A DNA stretch of 13,949 nt from Bacteroidetes bacterium HGW-Bacteroidetes-12. GTDB taxonomy: Bacteria; Bacteroidota; Bacteroidia; Flavobacteriales_E; Vicingaceae. Made by a program: the position numbers and the translations under genes. This document shows, one piece after another, positions 7,614-13,949 of this stretch. The DNA lies in NCBI GenBank assembly GCA_002841035.1, contig PHDR01000031.1:1-13949 (forward strand), read 5' to 3'. The notes below the pieces were generated by a model. That model did no database searches, had not been told where the DNA came from, and saw only the letters and a program-made list of their open reading frames with translations. The first letter of the stretch is position 1; the number at the start of each line of letters is the position of its first letter.

Positions 7614-7775
7614 ATTTAAAATTTTCATAAGTATATTTTGTTTTTATGCCACTAATTATGTTAATTTTCACAGATTTGCTTCGCTGATTTAAGTTTTATT
7701 TTTTTAAATATTTCTATTTTCCGTCAGTGAAAAAATCTGCGTGAATATTTTTGAAATCAGTGGCAGAAAAAAGTT
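7614..7775 (-). repeat. Palindromic intergenic repeat, copy B (serC-proximal)
   Basis: This is the second copy, about 162 bases, in the same orientation and offset from copy A by 173-178 bases. Long shared stretches include 7622-7652 against 7449-7479 and the TTCACAGATTTGCTTCGCTG block. Small indels and substitutions show that the copies have drifted apart. The same nested arms are present: GCCAC(T)AATT near 7648, AATCAGTGGC ending at 7764, and CAGATTT (7671-7677) with AAATCTG (7733-7739). It ends three bases from the serC stop. Together with copy A it accounts for nearly all of the non-coding stretch between serC and serA; I see no other gene there. Confidence 0.85.
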
Positions 7776-7778
7776 TAA

Positions 7779-8852
7779 TTACCCAAATTTTATTGCAAAT
7801 GCCTTCATCACATCTACCAATGCTTTTACGCTTTCTAAAGGAAGTGCATTATACATAGAAGCTCTGTAACCACCAACATCTCTATGTCCAACAATACCAC
7901 TAATGTTAGCTGCTTTCCACATGTTGTTAAATTCATCGGCTAATTTTTCATCTTTCAACACAAATGTTGCATTCATATTGCTTCGGTCTTCTTTTTCTGC
8001 AGTACCAACAAAAAATGGATTAGCATCAATTTCGTTGTAAAGTAAGTCTGCTTTTTGTTGATTTATTTTTTCTATCCATTCAACACCACCGTTGTCTTTT
8101 AACCATTGTAAGGTAAGCATAGAAACATAAACAGGATAAACAGGAGGCGTATTAAACATCGATTCTCCTTTAATATGAACTTGAAAATCTAACATGGAAG
8201 GTATTTTCCTGCCCGTTTTTCCTAATGCACTGTCTTTAACAATATAAAGCGTTGTTCCTGCTGGTCCCATATTTTTTTGAGCTCCTGCATAAATTAAATC
8301 AAATTTACTTACGTCTATTTTTTTACTAAAAATATCGGACGACATATCGGCAATTAAAGGAATAGGGCAAGTTGGAATGTTTTTAAATTGCGTTCCAAAA
8401 ATAGTGTTATTGGTGGTGATGTGTAAATAATCTGCATCGGTAGGAATTGAATATCCTTTGGGTATGTAGTTAAAATTTTTGTCTTTAGAACTTGCAATTT
8501 CTTTTATGTTGCCTAATTGTTGAGCTTCTTTTAATGCTTTACTTGCCCAAACACCAGTGTTTACATAAGCTGCAGAGCCACCTTCTTTCATAAAATTGTA
8601 AGGGACTTTTAAAAACCCCAAACTAGCTCCTCCTTGCAAAAACAAAATAGAATAGCCATCAGGAACGCCTAATAATTCTTTTACTAATGCTTGTGCCTTA
8701 TCCATCACAGCCACAAAATCTTTACTTCTGTGCGAAATTTCGAGCAATGAAAGGTTTAAATTGTTGAAATTAATTACGGCTTCCGAAGCTTTTTTTAGAA
8801 CTTCTTGAGGCAAAATACAAGGTCCTGCACTAAAATTATGAACTTTTGACAT
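7779..8852 (-). CDS. serC: Phosphoserine aminotransferase (PLP-dependent)
   Basis: It converts 3-phosphohydroxypyruvate plus glutamate to phosphoserine, the second step of serine synthesis, and can also serve vitamin B6 synthesis. The 357 residues match the family (about 355-365). Landmarks are HNFSAGPCILP at the N-terminus, SHRSKDF around 40-46 (substrate-binding Arg42), GGASLGF (74-80, PLP phosphate contact), Trp102, ADMSSD (168-173) with the PLP-ring Asp, and the Schiff-base lysine Lys193 in AGAQKNMGPAG. The C-terminal GHRDVGGYRASMYNA is also typical. The ATG at 8852 places the conserved FSAGP at the usual distance, and a good Bacteroidota promoter lies just upstream. It heads the serC-serA-DUF1015 cluster. 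No serB phosphatase gene is in the window. Confidence 0.97.
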   Translation of the reverse strand: MSKVHNFSAGPCILPQEVLKKASEAVINFNNLNLSLLEISHRSKDFVAVMDKAQALVKELLGVPDGYSILFLQGGASLGFLKVPYNFMKEGGSAAYVNTGVWASKALKEAQQLGNIKEIASSKDKNFNYIPKGYSIPTDADYLHITTNNTIFGTQFKNIPTCPIPLIADMSSDIFSKKIDVSKFDLIYAGAQKNMGPAGTTLYIVKDSALGKTGRKIPSMLDFQVHIKGESMFNTPPVYPVYVSMLTLQWLKDNGGVEWIEKINQQKADLLYNEIDANPFFVGTAEKEDRSNMNATFVLKDEKLADEFNNMWKAANISGIVGHRDVGGYRASMYNALPLESVKALVDVMKAFAIKFG

Positions 8853-8880
8853 ATTAAAATGAGTTTAAAGATTTATTTAT

Positions 8881-8915
8881 GCAAAAATAGTATTTCTAAA
8901 CTCCATAGCTCAAAA
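8881..8915 (-). promoter_or_regulatory. Bacteroidota-type promoter of serC
   Basis: On the minus strand TTTTG (8915-8911) is followed by a 21-base spacer from 8910 to 8890 and then TATTTTTGC (8889-8881). This matches the TTTG / TAnnTTTG consensus of the Bacteroidota housekeeping sigma factor in both boxes. The ATG of serC at 8852 is 28 bases downstream, leaving a short leader. It is the best-formed promoter in the window and probably drives serC-serA-DUF1015. Confidence 0.65.
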
Positions 8916-8942
8916 TGTTGTGTTAATATTTTGCCAACTAAC

Positions 8943-9452
8943 CTACATAATTTGTTTTTGCTGAAGCAACAATTCCAATAATTTTGTAGTTGCCAACGCA
9001 TCACCACCTGCACGATGCCTGTCTTCTGTGGGAATGTTTATGCCGAGTTCATCACACAATTTACCTAAACTGTAAGATGCTTTGTTTGGAAATATTTCCC
9101 TGCTTAATTCTATCGTGCAAAGTTTATCTTGGTTAAGTTTTAAACCAACTCGTTTAAGCTCGGAATTTAAAATTTTATAATCAAAATTTACATCGTGGGC
9201 AACAAAAATTTTATTTGCAATAAGCGAATGAATAGATGGAGCTATTTCATTAAAAGTAGGAGCATTTTCAACCATAGCATTTGTAATTCCTGTAAGTTTG
9301 GTTACATACCAATCAATTTTTACTTGCGGATTTATTAGCGAACTATATTCTTGAACTATTTGTTTTCCATTATAAATATAAACAGCAATTTCTATAATTC
9401 TTGCTTTTATATGGTTTCCGCCAGAAGCTTCAATATCAATTACTGCATACAT
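8943..9452 (-). CDS. DnaQ-like 3'-5' exonuclease, DEDDh family
   Basis: It is a probable 3'-5' exonuclease acting on DNA or RNA ends. The 169 residues are essentially one RNase T/DNA polymerase III epsilon exonuclease domain. The catalytic set is complete: Asp6 and Glu8 (DIEASG, Exo I), Asp91 (AHDVNFDYKIL, Exo II), and His146 with Asp151 (HRAGGDA, Exo III of the DEDDh type). The stretch TKLTGITNAMVENAP is also characteristic. It lacks the UvrC/GIY-YIG C-terminal part found in many longer Bacteroidota homologues, so it is the stand-alone form. Its start is ten bases after the stop of the DCC-family gene, suggesting co-transcription. Whether it proofreads as polymerase III epsilon or has another repair or RNA role cannot be told from sequence. 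Confidence 0.9.
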   Translation of the reverse strand: MYAVIDIEASGGNHIKARIIEIAVYIYNGKQIVQEYSSLINPQVKIDWYVTKLTGITNAMVENAPTFNEIAPSIHSLIANKIFVAHDVNFDYKILNSELKRVGLKLNQDKLCTIELSREIFPNKASYSLGKLCDELGINIPTEDRHRAGGDALATTKLLELLLQQKQIM

Positions 9453-9462
9453 GACTTCAAAA

Positions 9463-9864
9463 TTAGTATAAAAATTTGTGTTTTATGTCATTTTGATTAT
9501 TCAGTTGGCAAGTGTTTTTTCTGAAAAATACATATCGATATTTTGCTATCAAATCATAAAAAAAGTTTCGGATAAAGTGAGGTATAATCATTAAAACATA
9601 AAACAATGACCAAAAACCTCCGAGTGTTTTTAATATGGTTAAAGCAGCTGTTGATTTAACAAAAACAATGTCCTTTTGTATGAAAACTACGGTGTCTACA
9701 TTTTTGCTAATGTTGAATTTAGTTAAGAATTGTTTTCCTACTTCCGATTGCAAAGAAGCAAACCTAAAAGCATCTTTTTTATCTCTTTTTATGATAAATT
9801 TCACCCAAAAACTGCAAAAATTGCACTCTCCATCAAAAAGAATAATGTTATGATTCGTTAACAT
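9463..9864 (-). CDS. DCC-family (DUF393) thiol-disulfide oxidoreductase-like protein
   Basis: This is a small protein of 133 residues, normal for DUF393/COG3011. The hallmark DGxCxxC motif is present as FDGECNFC (10-17, Cys14 and Cys17), close to the N-terminus. Next come FIIKRDKKDAFRFASLQSE and a hydrophobic stretch at about 84-100 (GFWSLFYVLMIIPHFIR), which may associate with the membrane or be buried. The family is called thiol-disulfide oxidoreductase from its motif and a predicted thioredoxin-like fold; its substrate is unknown. It is followed at ten bases by the DnaQ-like exonuclease gene and is divergent from hemB across 141 bases. A TAATTTTG element lies four bases before the ATG. Confidence 0.9.
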   Translation of the reverse strand: MLTNHNIILFDGECNFCSFWVKFIIKRDKKDAFRFASLQSEVGKQFLTKFNISKNVDTVVFIQKDIVFVKSTAALTILKTLGGFWSLFYVLMIIPHFIRNFFYDLIAKYRYVFFRKNTCQLNNQNDIKHKFLY

Positions 9865-9868
9865 TTTT

Positions 9869-9876
9869 CAAAATTA
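9869..9876 (-). promoter_or_regulatory. Possible -7 element TAATTTTG for the DCC-family gene
   Basis: The minus strand reads TAATTTTG followed by AAAA and the ATG at 9864. It matches TAnnTTTG exactly, but no clear TTTG is seen at the -33 position. If real, the transcript would start at or within a few bases of the start codon. AT-rich context makes chance matches likely. Confidence 0.3.
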
Positions 9877-9981
9877 AACATGATTTTGCAGGGAATAAAC
9901 TTTGTTAAAGAAATGTTGAATTTTAAGTTTTGAATTTTAAATATTTTAAACTTTAAGAACTTAATAAACTTTCTAACTTCG

Positions 9982-9990
9982 TATATTTGC
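9982..9990 (+). promoter_or_regulatory. Bacteroidota -7 element TATATTTGC upstream of hemB
   Basis: TATATTTGC fits TAnnTTTG followed by the often-seen C, and lies 15 bases before the hemB ATG at 10006. I find no good TTTG about 20 bases upstream, so the -33 box is weak. This is the only clear promoter candidate before the hemB-hemL-hemE cluster. Confidence 0.5.
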
Positions 9991-10005
9991 CGTCAAATTT
10001 TTATT

Positions 10006-10992
10006 ATGGAATTAGGACTTCGAGAAAACCGAAAAACTGCCGAAATTAGAGCCGCTTTAAGAGAAACAAAACTTCAGGTTACCGATTTTATTTATCCTCT
10101 TTTTATTGAAGAAGGCACTAACATCAAAAAAGAAATTGTTTCGATGCCAGGAATTTTTCGTTATTCATTAGACCAAATTAATGATGAGTTACAAGAAGTC
10201 GTTGATTTAGGGATAAATGCGATTATTCTTTTCGGAATTCCTTTAAACAAAGATGCCGAAGGTTCTGAAAGTTGGAACGAAACAGGAATTATTCAACAAG
10301 CTATTCGTTACATTAAAAAGAATTTTCCAACGCTTCAAGTCATTGCTGATGTTTGTTTTTGCGAATACACTAATCACGGACATTGCGGGGTGCTGTGCGG
10401 ACACGATGTTGATAACGATTTAACTTTAGTAAACACCCGAAAACAAGTATTAGCTCAAGCAAAAGCAGGGGTGGATATGGTTGCTCCTTCGGGCATGATG
10501 GATTTTGTGGTGCGTGAAATTAGAGATGAATTAGACAAAAACGGATTTCAACACATACCCATAATGGGCTATTCGGTAAAATATGCTTCGGCTTATTACG
10601 GTCCGTTTAGAGATGCAGCCGATTCAACACCAAGTTTTGGCGATAGAAGAACTTACCAAATGGATGCTGCCAACCGTTTGGAAGCTATTAAAGAAGCTCA
10701 GGCAGATGTAGATGAGGGGGCAGCAATTTTAATGGTAAAACCAGCTTTATCCTATTTGGACATTATAAGAGATTTAAAAAATAATTTTGATTTACCTATT
10801 GCAGCTTACAATGTAAGTGGAGAATATGCTATGATTAAAGCAGCTGGTAAAAATGGCTGGATAGATGAGCAGAAAGTGATGATGGAAACGCTACTTTCCA
10901 TAAAGAGAGCAGGAGCAGATATTATTATTACCTATTTTGCTAAAGAAGCAGCGAAACAATTAAAAATGGACAATGAAACAATAGATAATTAA
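10006..10992 (+). CDS. hemB: Porphobilinogen synthase (5-aminolevulinate dehydratase)
   Basis: It condenses two 5-aminolevulinate molecules to porphobilinogen, an early common step of tetrapyrrole synthesis. The 328 residues match the family. The zinc-type metal site is intact: Cys117, Cys119 and Cys127 in DVCFCEYTNHGHCG, so this is a zinc enzyme and not the Asp-rich magnesium type. The two active-site lysines are Lys192 (GYSVKYASAYYGPFRDA) and Lys245 (MVKPALSYLD), the latter forming the Schiff base. The start is well placed, since MELGLRENRKT precedes the conserved arm region without extra residues. It is the first gene of a plus-strand cluster with hemL (32-base gap) and hemE, and a -7 element lies just upstream. 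Confidence 0.97.
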   Translation: MELGLRENRKTAEIRAALRETKLQVTDFIYPLFIEEGTNIKKEIVSMPGIFRYSLDQINDELQEVVDLGINAIILFGIPLNKDAEGSESWNETGIIQQAIRYIKKNFPTLQVIADVCFCEYTNHGHCGVLCGHDVDNDLTLVNTRKQVLAQAKAGVDMVAPSGMMDFVVREIRDELDKNGFQHIPIMGYSVKYASAYYGPFRDAADSTPSFGDRRTYQMDAANRLEAIKEAQADVDEGAAILMVKPALSYLDIIRDLKNNFDLPIAAYNVSGEYAMIKAAGKNGWIDEQKVMMETLLSIKRAGADIIITYFAKEAAKQLKMDNETIDN

Positions 10993-11024
10993 TTTTCAAT
11001 TCTCCATTATCAATTATAAAATAT

Positions 11025-12305
11025 ATGAACAACAAAAAATCACAAGAACTTTACAATAAAGGGTTAAAACACTTAGTAGGTGCAGTAAATTCGCCAGTTA
11101 GAGCATTCAAATCAGTAGGAGGAAATCCATTGTTTATGGAGCGAGCACATGGCTCAAAAATTTATGATGTTGATGGTAACGAATACATTGATTTAGTGCT
11201 TTCATACGGACCAATGATTTTAGGGCATGGAAACGCCAACGTAATAGAAGCTGTACAGAAACAAGTTTGTACAGGTTTTACCTTTGGTGCAAGTACCGAA
11301 AACGAAATTATTTTGGCTGAAATGGTTTGCAATGCCTTTCCCGGAATGGACAAGGTGCGATTTGTAAATTCTGGAACAGAAGCCATTATGAGTGCCATTC
11401 GTTTGGCAAGAGCTTATACAGGAAAAAATCACATTATAAAATTTGCAGGTTGTTACCACGGTCATTCCGATTCGTTGTTGGTAGCTGCTGGTTCGGGTTT
11501 AGTAACTTACAGTTTACCCGGAAGTGCTGGAGTGCCCAATGATGCCGTAAAAAACACGTTAATTGCCGAATACAACAATATTGATTCAGTAAAAAAACAC
11601 CTTGCCGAATGTGATGATATTGCAGCAATTTTTATTGAACCAATTGCAGGAAATATGGGCGTTGTTTTGCCAACAGATGATTTTATTAAAGAATTAAGAA
11701 AAATTACCAAAGAAAAAGGAATTTTATTGGTGGTAGATGAAGTAATGACTGGTTTTCGTTCTAAATTTGGCGGAGCTCAAGAATTATTAGGCATTGAAGC
11801 AGATATTACTTGTTTAGGAAAAGTAGTTGGAGGCGGTTTTCCTGTGGGAGCTTATGGAGCTAGGGAAGAAATAATGAACAGAGTTTCTCCGTTGGGAAAT
11901 GTATATCAGGCAGGAACATTGTCTGGAAATCCTGTGGCTATGGCTGCTGGAATAGCAACCTTAACAGAATTGAAAGCACAAAATCCGTACGATAAATTTA
12001 ATCAGCAAGCAGCTACTATTGAAAAAGCTTTGTTAGATGCTGCTGCTGAAAATGGCATTGATTTAACGGTAAACCGCTTTGGATCGATGATTAATCCATT
12101 TTTCTCGACAAAAAAAATCACTAATTTTACAGCCGCACAAGAATGTAACACCACCCAATTTACTAAATTCTTTTGGGGCTTAATAGAAAATGGCATTTAC
12201 ATTCCGCCAAGTCAGTTTGAAGCTTGGTTTTTATCATCAGTTATTTCAGATGAGGATTTGAATAAAATTGTAACAGGGATTAATAATGCGATGAAATTAA
12301 TTTAA
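11025..12305 (+). CDS. hemL: Glutamate-1-semialdehyde 2,1-aminomutase
   Basis: It isomerises glutamate-1-semialdehyde to 5-aminolevulinate using PLP/PMP, the last step of the C5 pathway, and supplies the substrate of HemB next door. The 426 residues match the family. Signatures are VNSPVRAFKSVGG near the N-terminus, NSGTEAIMSAIRLAR (115-129), CYHGHSDSLL, VVDEVMTGFR (236-245, Asp238 to the PLP nitrogen) and LGKVVGGGFPVGAYG with Lys266 as the Schiff-base residue (Lys265 in E. coli, from memory). The pattern fits HemL better than other class III aminotransferases. Antisense reading frames across this gene are shadows. It is co-oriented with hemB and hemE and probably co-transcribed. The glutamyl-tRNA reductase gene (hemA) that must feed it is not in the window. 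Confidence 0.97.
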   Translation: MNNKKSQELYNKGLKHLVGAVNSPVRAFKSVGGNPLFMERAHGSKIYDVDGNEYIDLVLSYGPMILGHGNANVIEAVQKQVCTGFTFGASTENEIILAEMVCNAFPGMDKVRFVNSGTEAIMSAIRLARAYTGKNHIIKFAGCYHGHSDSLLVAAGSGLVTYSLPGSAGVPNDAVKNTLIAEYNNIDSVKKHLAECDDIAAIFIEPIAGNMGVVLPTDDFIKELRKITKEKGILLVVDEVMTGFRSKFGGAQELLGIEADITCLGKVVGGGFPVGAYGAREEIMNRVSPLGNVYQAGTLSGNPVAMAAGIATLTELKAQNPYDKFNQQAATIEKALLDAAAENGIDLTVNRFGSMINPFFSTKKITNFTAAQECNTTQFTKFFWGLIENGIYIPPSQFEAWFLSSVISDEDLNKIVTGINNAMKLI

Positions 12306-12311
12306 TTAATA

Positions 12312-12334
12312 CGTCATTGCGAGGAAGTATGACG
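12312..12334 (+). repeat. Short CGTCATTGCGAGGAAG repeat with inverted ends before hemE
   Basis: The 44-base gap between hemL and hemE contains CGTCAT (12312-12317), eleven bases, then ATGACG (12329-12334), a perfect 6-base inverted pair. The wording CGTCATTGCGAGGAAG is that of a short dispersed intergenic repeat I recognise from Bacteroidota and other genomes; this copy is truncated. In the mRNA it could form a hairpin 15 bases ahead of the hemE start codon. A regulatory effect is speculation. Confidence 0.5.
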
Positions 12335-12349
12335 ATAAAACAATAAACA

Positions 12350-13387
12350 ATGACAAAGTTCAACGATAATTTTTTAAAAGCTTGTAGAAGAGAAGAAACT
12401 CCTTATACGCCACTTTGGTTAGCACGACAAGCAGGGCGTTACCAAAAGGAATACATGAAAATTAAAGAAAAGTACAGTATTATTGAAATCAGTACTATTC
12501 CTGAAGTGAGTGCAGAGGTTACCTTGTTGCCTATCAACCAATTTGAATTGGATTCGGCTATTATATTTTCTGATATTTTAATTCCACTTGGTCCGATGGG
12601 GATTAGTTTTGAATATAAAAAAGGCTACGGCCCATTAATTCACAATCCAATAAAAACGGTTGCTGATGTGGAGAAACTTAAAGTGGTTGACCCTGCAACA
12701 GAAATGTGGTACACAGGTAAAGCTTTAACTATCTTAAAAGGTGAGTTAAATGTGCCTTGTATTGGTTTTGTTGGAGCTCCGTTTACCTTAGCAAGTTACA
12801 TGATTGAAGGTGGTCCATCAAAAAACTACGAAAGAATGAAAGCTTTTATGTATAATGAAAGCAAAGCTTGGCATTTGTTAATGGATAAGTTAGGAACTGT
12901 TATGGCGAATTACTTAAACTTCCAGATTGAAAGTGGAGCGATGGCAGTACAAATTTTCGACAGTTGGGTTGGTGCGTTAGATATTGATGATTACAACGAA
13001 TACGTTTACCCTCATGTTGAGAAAATGATACAAATTGTTAAGAGCAAATACCCAGATGTTCCTTTAATCTCTATGGGAGTAAATTCAGCTCATTTAATAC
13101 CAAGTCTTCGAAAAGCTAACCCAGATGTAATTGCTATTGATTGGAAAACTGATTTAGCAAAAACTTGGAAAGACTTGAATTACGAAGTAGCCGTACAAGG
13201 GAATTTAGACCCAACAGCATTGTTTGCCGATTGGGATATTATTGAGCGTAAAACCAAAAAAATTCTGGATTCGGTAAAAGGCAAACCTGGGCATATTTTT
13301 AATTTAGGACATGGTATTTTACCAGGAACGCCAGTAGAAAATGTAAAGCAGCTTTGTAAATTTGTCCATGAATATACTAGGAAGTAG
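12350..13387 (+). CDS. hemE: Uroporphyrinogen III decarboxylase
   Basis: It decarboxylates the four acetate side chains of uroporphyrinogen III to give coproporphyrinogen III in the cytoplasm. The 345 residues match the family. The N-terminal signature is PLWLARQAGRY (21-31), with active-site Arg26 and Arg30; Asp75 in IIFSDIL is the conserved catalytic-pocket aspartate. Other landmarks are GFVGAPFTLASYMIEGG, QIFDSWVGAL and the C-terminal FNLGHGILPGTPVENV, where the His is conserved. Position 25 is Ala where many homologues have Met before RQAGR. It is the last gene of the hemB-hemL-hemE cluster. No clear intrinsic terminator follows; the next hairpin is about 110 bases downstream. Confidence 0.96.
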   Translation: MTKFNDNFLKACRREETPYTPLWLARQAGRYQKEYMKIKEKYSIIEISTIPEVSAEVTLLPINQFELDSAIIFSDILIPLGPMGISFEYKKGYGPLIHNPIKTVADVEKLKVVDPATEMWYTGKALTILKGELNVPCIGFVGAPFTLASYMIEGGPSKNYERMKAFMYNESKAWHLLMDKLGTVMANYLNFQIESGAMAVQIFDSWVGALDIDDYNEYVYPHVEKMIQIVKSKYPDVPLISMGVNSAHLIPSLRKANPDVIAIDWKTDLAKTWKDLNYEVAVQGNLDPTALFADWDIIERKTKKILDSVKGKPGHIFNLGHGILPGTPVENVKQLCKFVHEYTRK

Positions 13388-13476
13388 AAGGGCTAAGTGT
13401 TAAGCTTCTCAAGGTTGTTGTGCAATAACTTGTTTATCGTTAAGGTTTAAAAGTAGTATTTTATTTTTAAACAGCA

Positions 13477-13672
13477 AAGTGTGCACCGCACTGTTATGTG
13501 TATGCTTGTAGCTACACATTTCATCTTTACCAAATCCAACGTTACCATTTACCATTATTGTTGAAAAAATCTTTCACTTACCTCTTGACTTTGTCCTAAA
13601 AATCAACTACCTTCGTTTTTTTTCAGCGGTGTTCAAGCTACAAGATTTCACGAAACAGTGCCAAGGCACACA
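13477..13672. repeat. Long imperfect inverted repeat (37-base arms) of unknown type
   Basis: The 305 bases between hemE and the last ORF hold no gene I can support, but contain a symmetrical structure. The left arm (13477-13513) carries GTGTGC, GCACTGT, a 10-base spacer and CTTGTAGCT. The right arm (13636-13672) carries AGCTACAAG, a 10-base spacer, ACAGTGC and GCACAC, which are the reverse complements in mirrored order. About 122 bases lie between the arms. The left arm overlaps a second perfect hairpin, ATGTGTA/TACACAT (13496-13502 with 13513-13519). It could be a MITE-like element, an integron-style recombination site or a structured RNA; none is shown by sequence alone. Confidence 0.55.
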
Positions 13673-13692
13673 CACTACACAAACTACCAAAA

Positions 13693-13908
13693 ATGAAAAA
13701 AATAATTGCCTTAAACGAAGAATTAATAACAGTTAAGACTTTTTTTTATAATACTGAAACCCTATTGTATGAGCATCAATTCAAAGAAGCAGGTATATAT
13801 TACTATTTAAAAGATCAAAATACAATTTCTATAGATCCATTGGTGTCACCCCCCCCGCTGCCGCAAGCGTCCCGCTTGTGGTTTCTATTATTTTCAAATC
13901 AAGCATAA
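13693..13908 (+). CDS. Short hypothetical ORF, possibly a truncated gene fragment
   Basis: I do not recognise this 71-codon ORF. It starts just after the right arm of the inverted repeat. Residues 1 to about 49 (MKKIIALNEELITVKTFF ... NTISID) have a plausible protein composition, mixed charged and aromatic. From about residue 52 the frame runs through a run of eight C and a GC-rich hairpin repeat and becomes PLVSPPPLPQASRL, which looks like read-through of non-coding DNA. The likeliest reading is the 5' part of a small gene whose 3' part was lost or replaced. A chance ORF is also possible. There is no signal peptide or recognisable domain. Confidence 0.3.
   Translation: MKKIIALNEELITVKTFFYNTETLLYEHQFKEAGIYYYLKDQNTISIDPLVSPPPLPQASRLWFLLFSNQA
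13849..13881 (+). repeat. C8 tract plus GC-rich hairpin, dispersed-repeat-like
   Basis: A run of eight C (13849-13856) is followed by CCGCAAGC (13861-13868), the loop GTCCC and GCTTGTGG (13874-13881), which pair over 8 bases with one G-T wobble. T-rich sequence follows (TTTCTATTATTTT). The composition is far more GC-rich than its surroundings, and the wording resembles a short repeat seen between genes in Bacteroidota. It could act as an intrinsic terminator on the plus strand, although it lies inside the short ORF. Confidence 0.45.
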
Positions 13909-13949
13909 AGTTACAAAACTTTTTTTGGACACACAATAATTTAAATTCT

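Noticed and set aside
7612..7634. Tiny peptide MKILNNNN on the minus strand in copy B
   Set aside because: It is eight codons long and best explained as a duplicated relic of the serA start region.
7441..7775. CRISPR-like array
   Set aside because: There are only two long, palindromic, divergent copies with a 16-base interval; there are no short regular repeats and spacers and no cas genes.
11162..11710. Several minus-strand ORFs opposite hemL
   Set aside because: They overlap each other and a fully conserved hemL frame, and no family is recognisable.

Overview
The window looks like chromosomal DNA of a heterotrophic member of the Bacteroidota. The DNA is AT-rich. Several genes are preceded by the phylum's TAnnTTTG (-7) promoter motif rather than a sigma70-type -10 box, and strong Shine-Dalgarno sites are absent. 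The protein sequences read as Flavobacteriia/Sphingobacteriia-like. I cannot name a genus from sequence alone. No tRNA, rRNA, CRISPR array, transposase or phage gene is visible.

Layout. (1) 1-4423 holds a cyanophycin module: cphA (synthetase, minus strand, cut by the window's left edge), cphB (cyanophycinase, plus strand, divergent from cphA) and an isoaspartyl peptidase/plant-type asparaginase gene (minus strand, convergent with cphB). Together they can make the Asp-Arg polymer, cut it to beta-Asp-Arg dipeptides and split these to free Asp and Arg. (2) 4440-5096 is a YggS-type PLP homeostasis gene just upstream of the asparaginase gene. (3) 5247-8852 is a serine-synthesis cluster, serC - serA - DUF1015 gene (minus strand). 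The serC-serA gap is filled by two copies of a palindromic repeat, and serA and the DUF1015 gene are one base apart. (4) 8943-9864 holds a DnaQ-like exonuclease and a DCC-family (DUF393) protein, minus strand. (5) 10006-13387 is a haem operon on the plus strand, hemB - hemL - hemE. hemL shows that 5-aminolevulinate is made by the C5 (glutamyl-tRNA) route. (6) 13388-13949 is an accessory-looking tail with a long imperfect inverted repeat, a doubtful 71-codon ORF, a run of eight C and a GC-rich hairpin.

Functionally the window is mostly nitrogen, amino-acid and cofactor metabolism: storage of Arg/Asp nitrogen, the serine pathway, PLP homeostasis (SerC and HemL both need PLP) and tetrapyrrole synthesis. 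The points most worth a second look are the complete cyanophycin cycle in a non-cyanobacterium, the DUF1015 protein with a DGHHR motif in the serine operon, the tandem palindromic repeat at the serA start, and the symmetrical inverted-repeat element after hemE.
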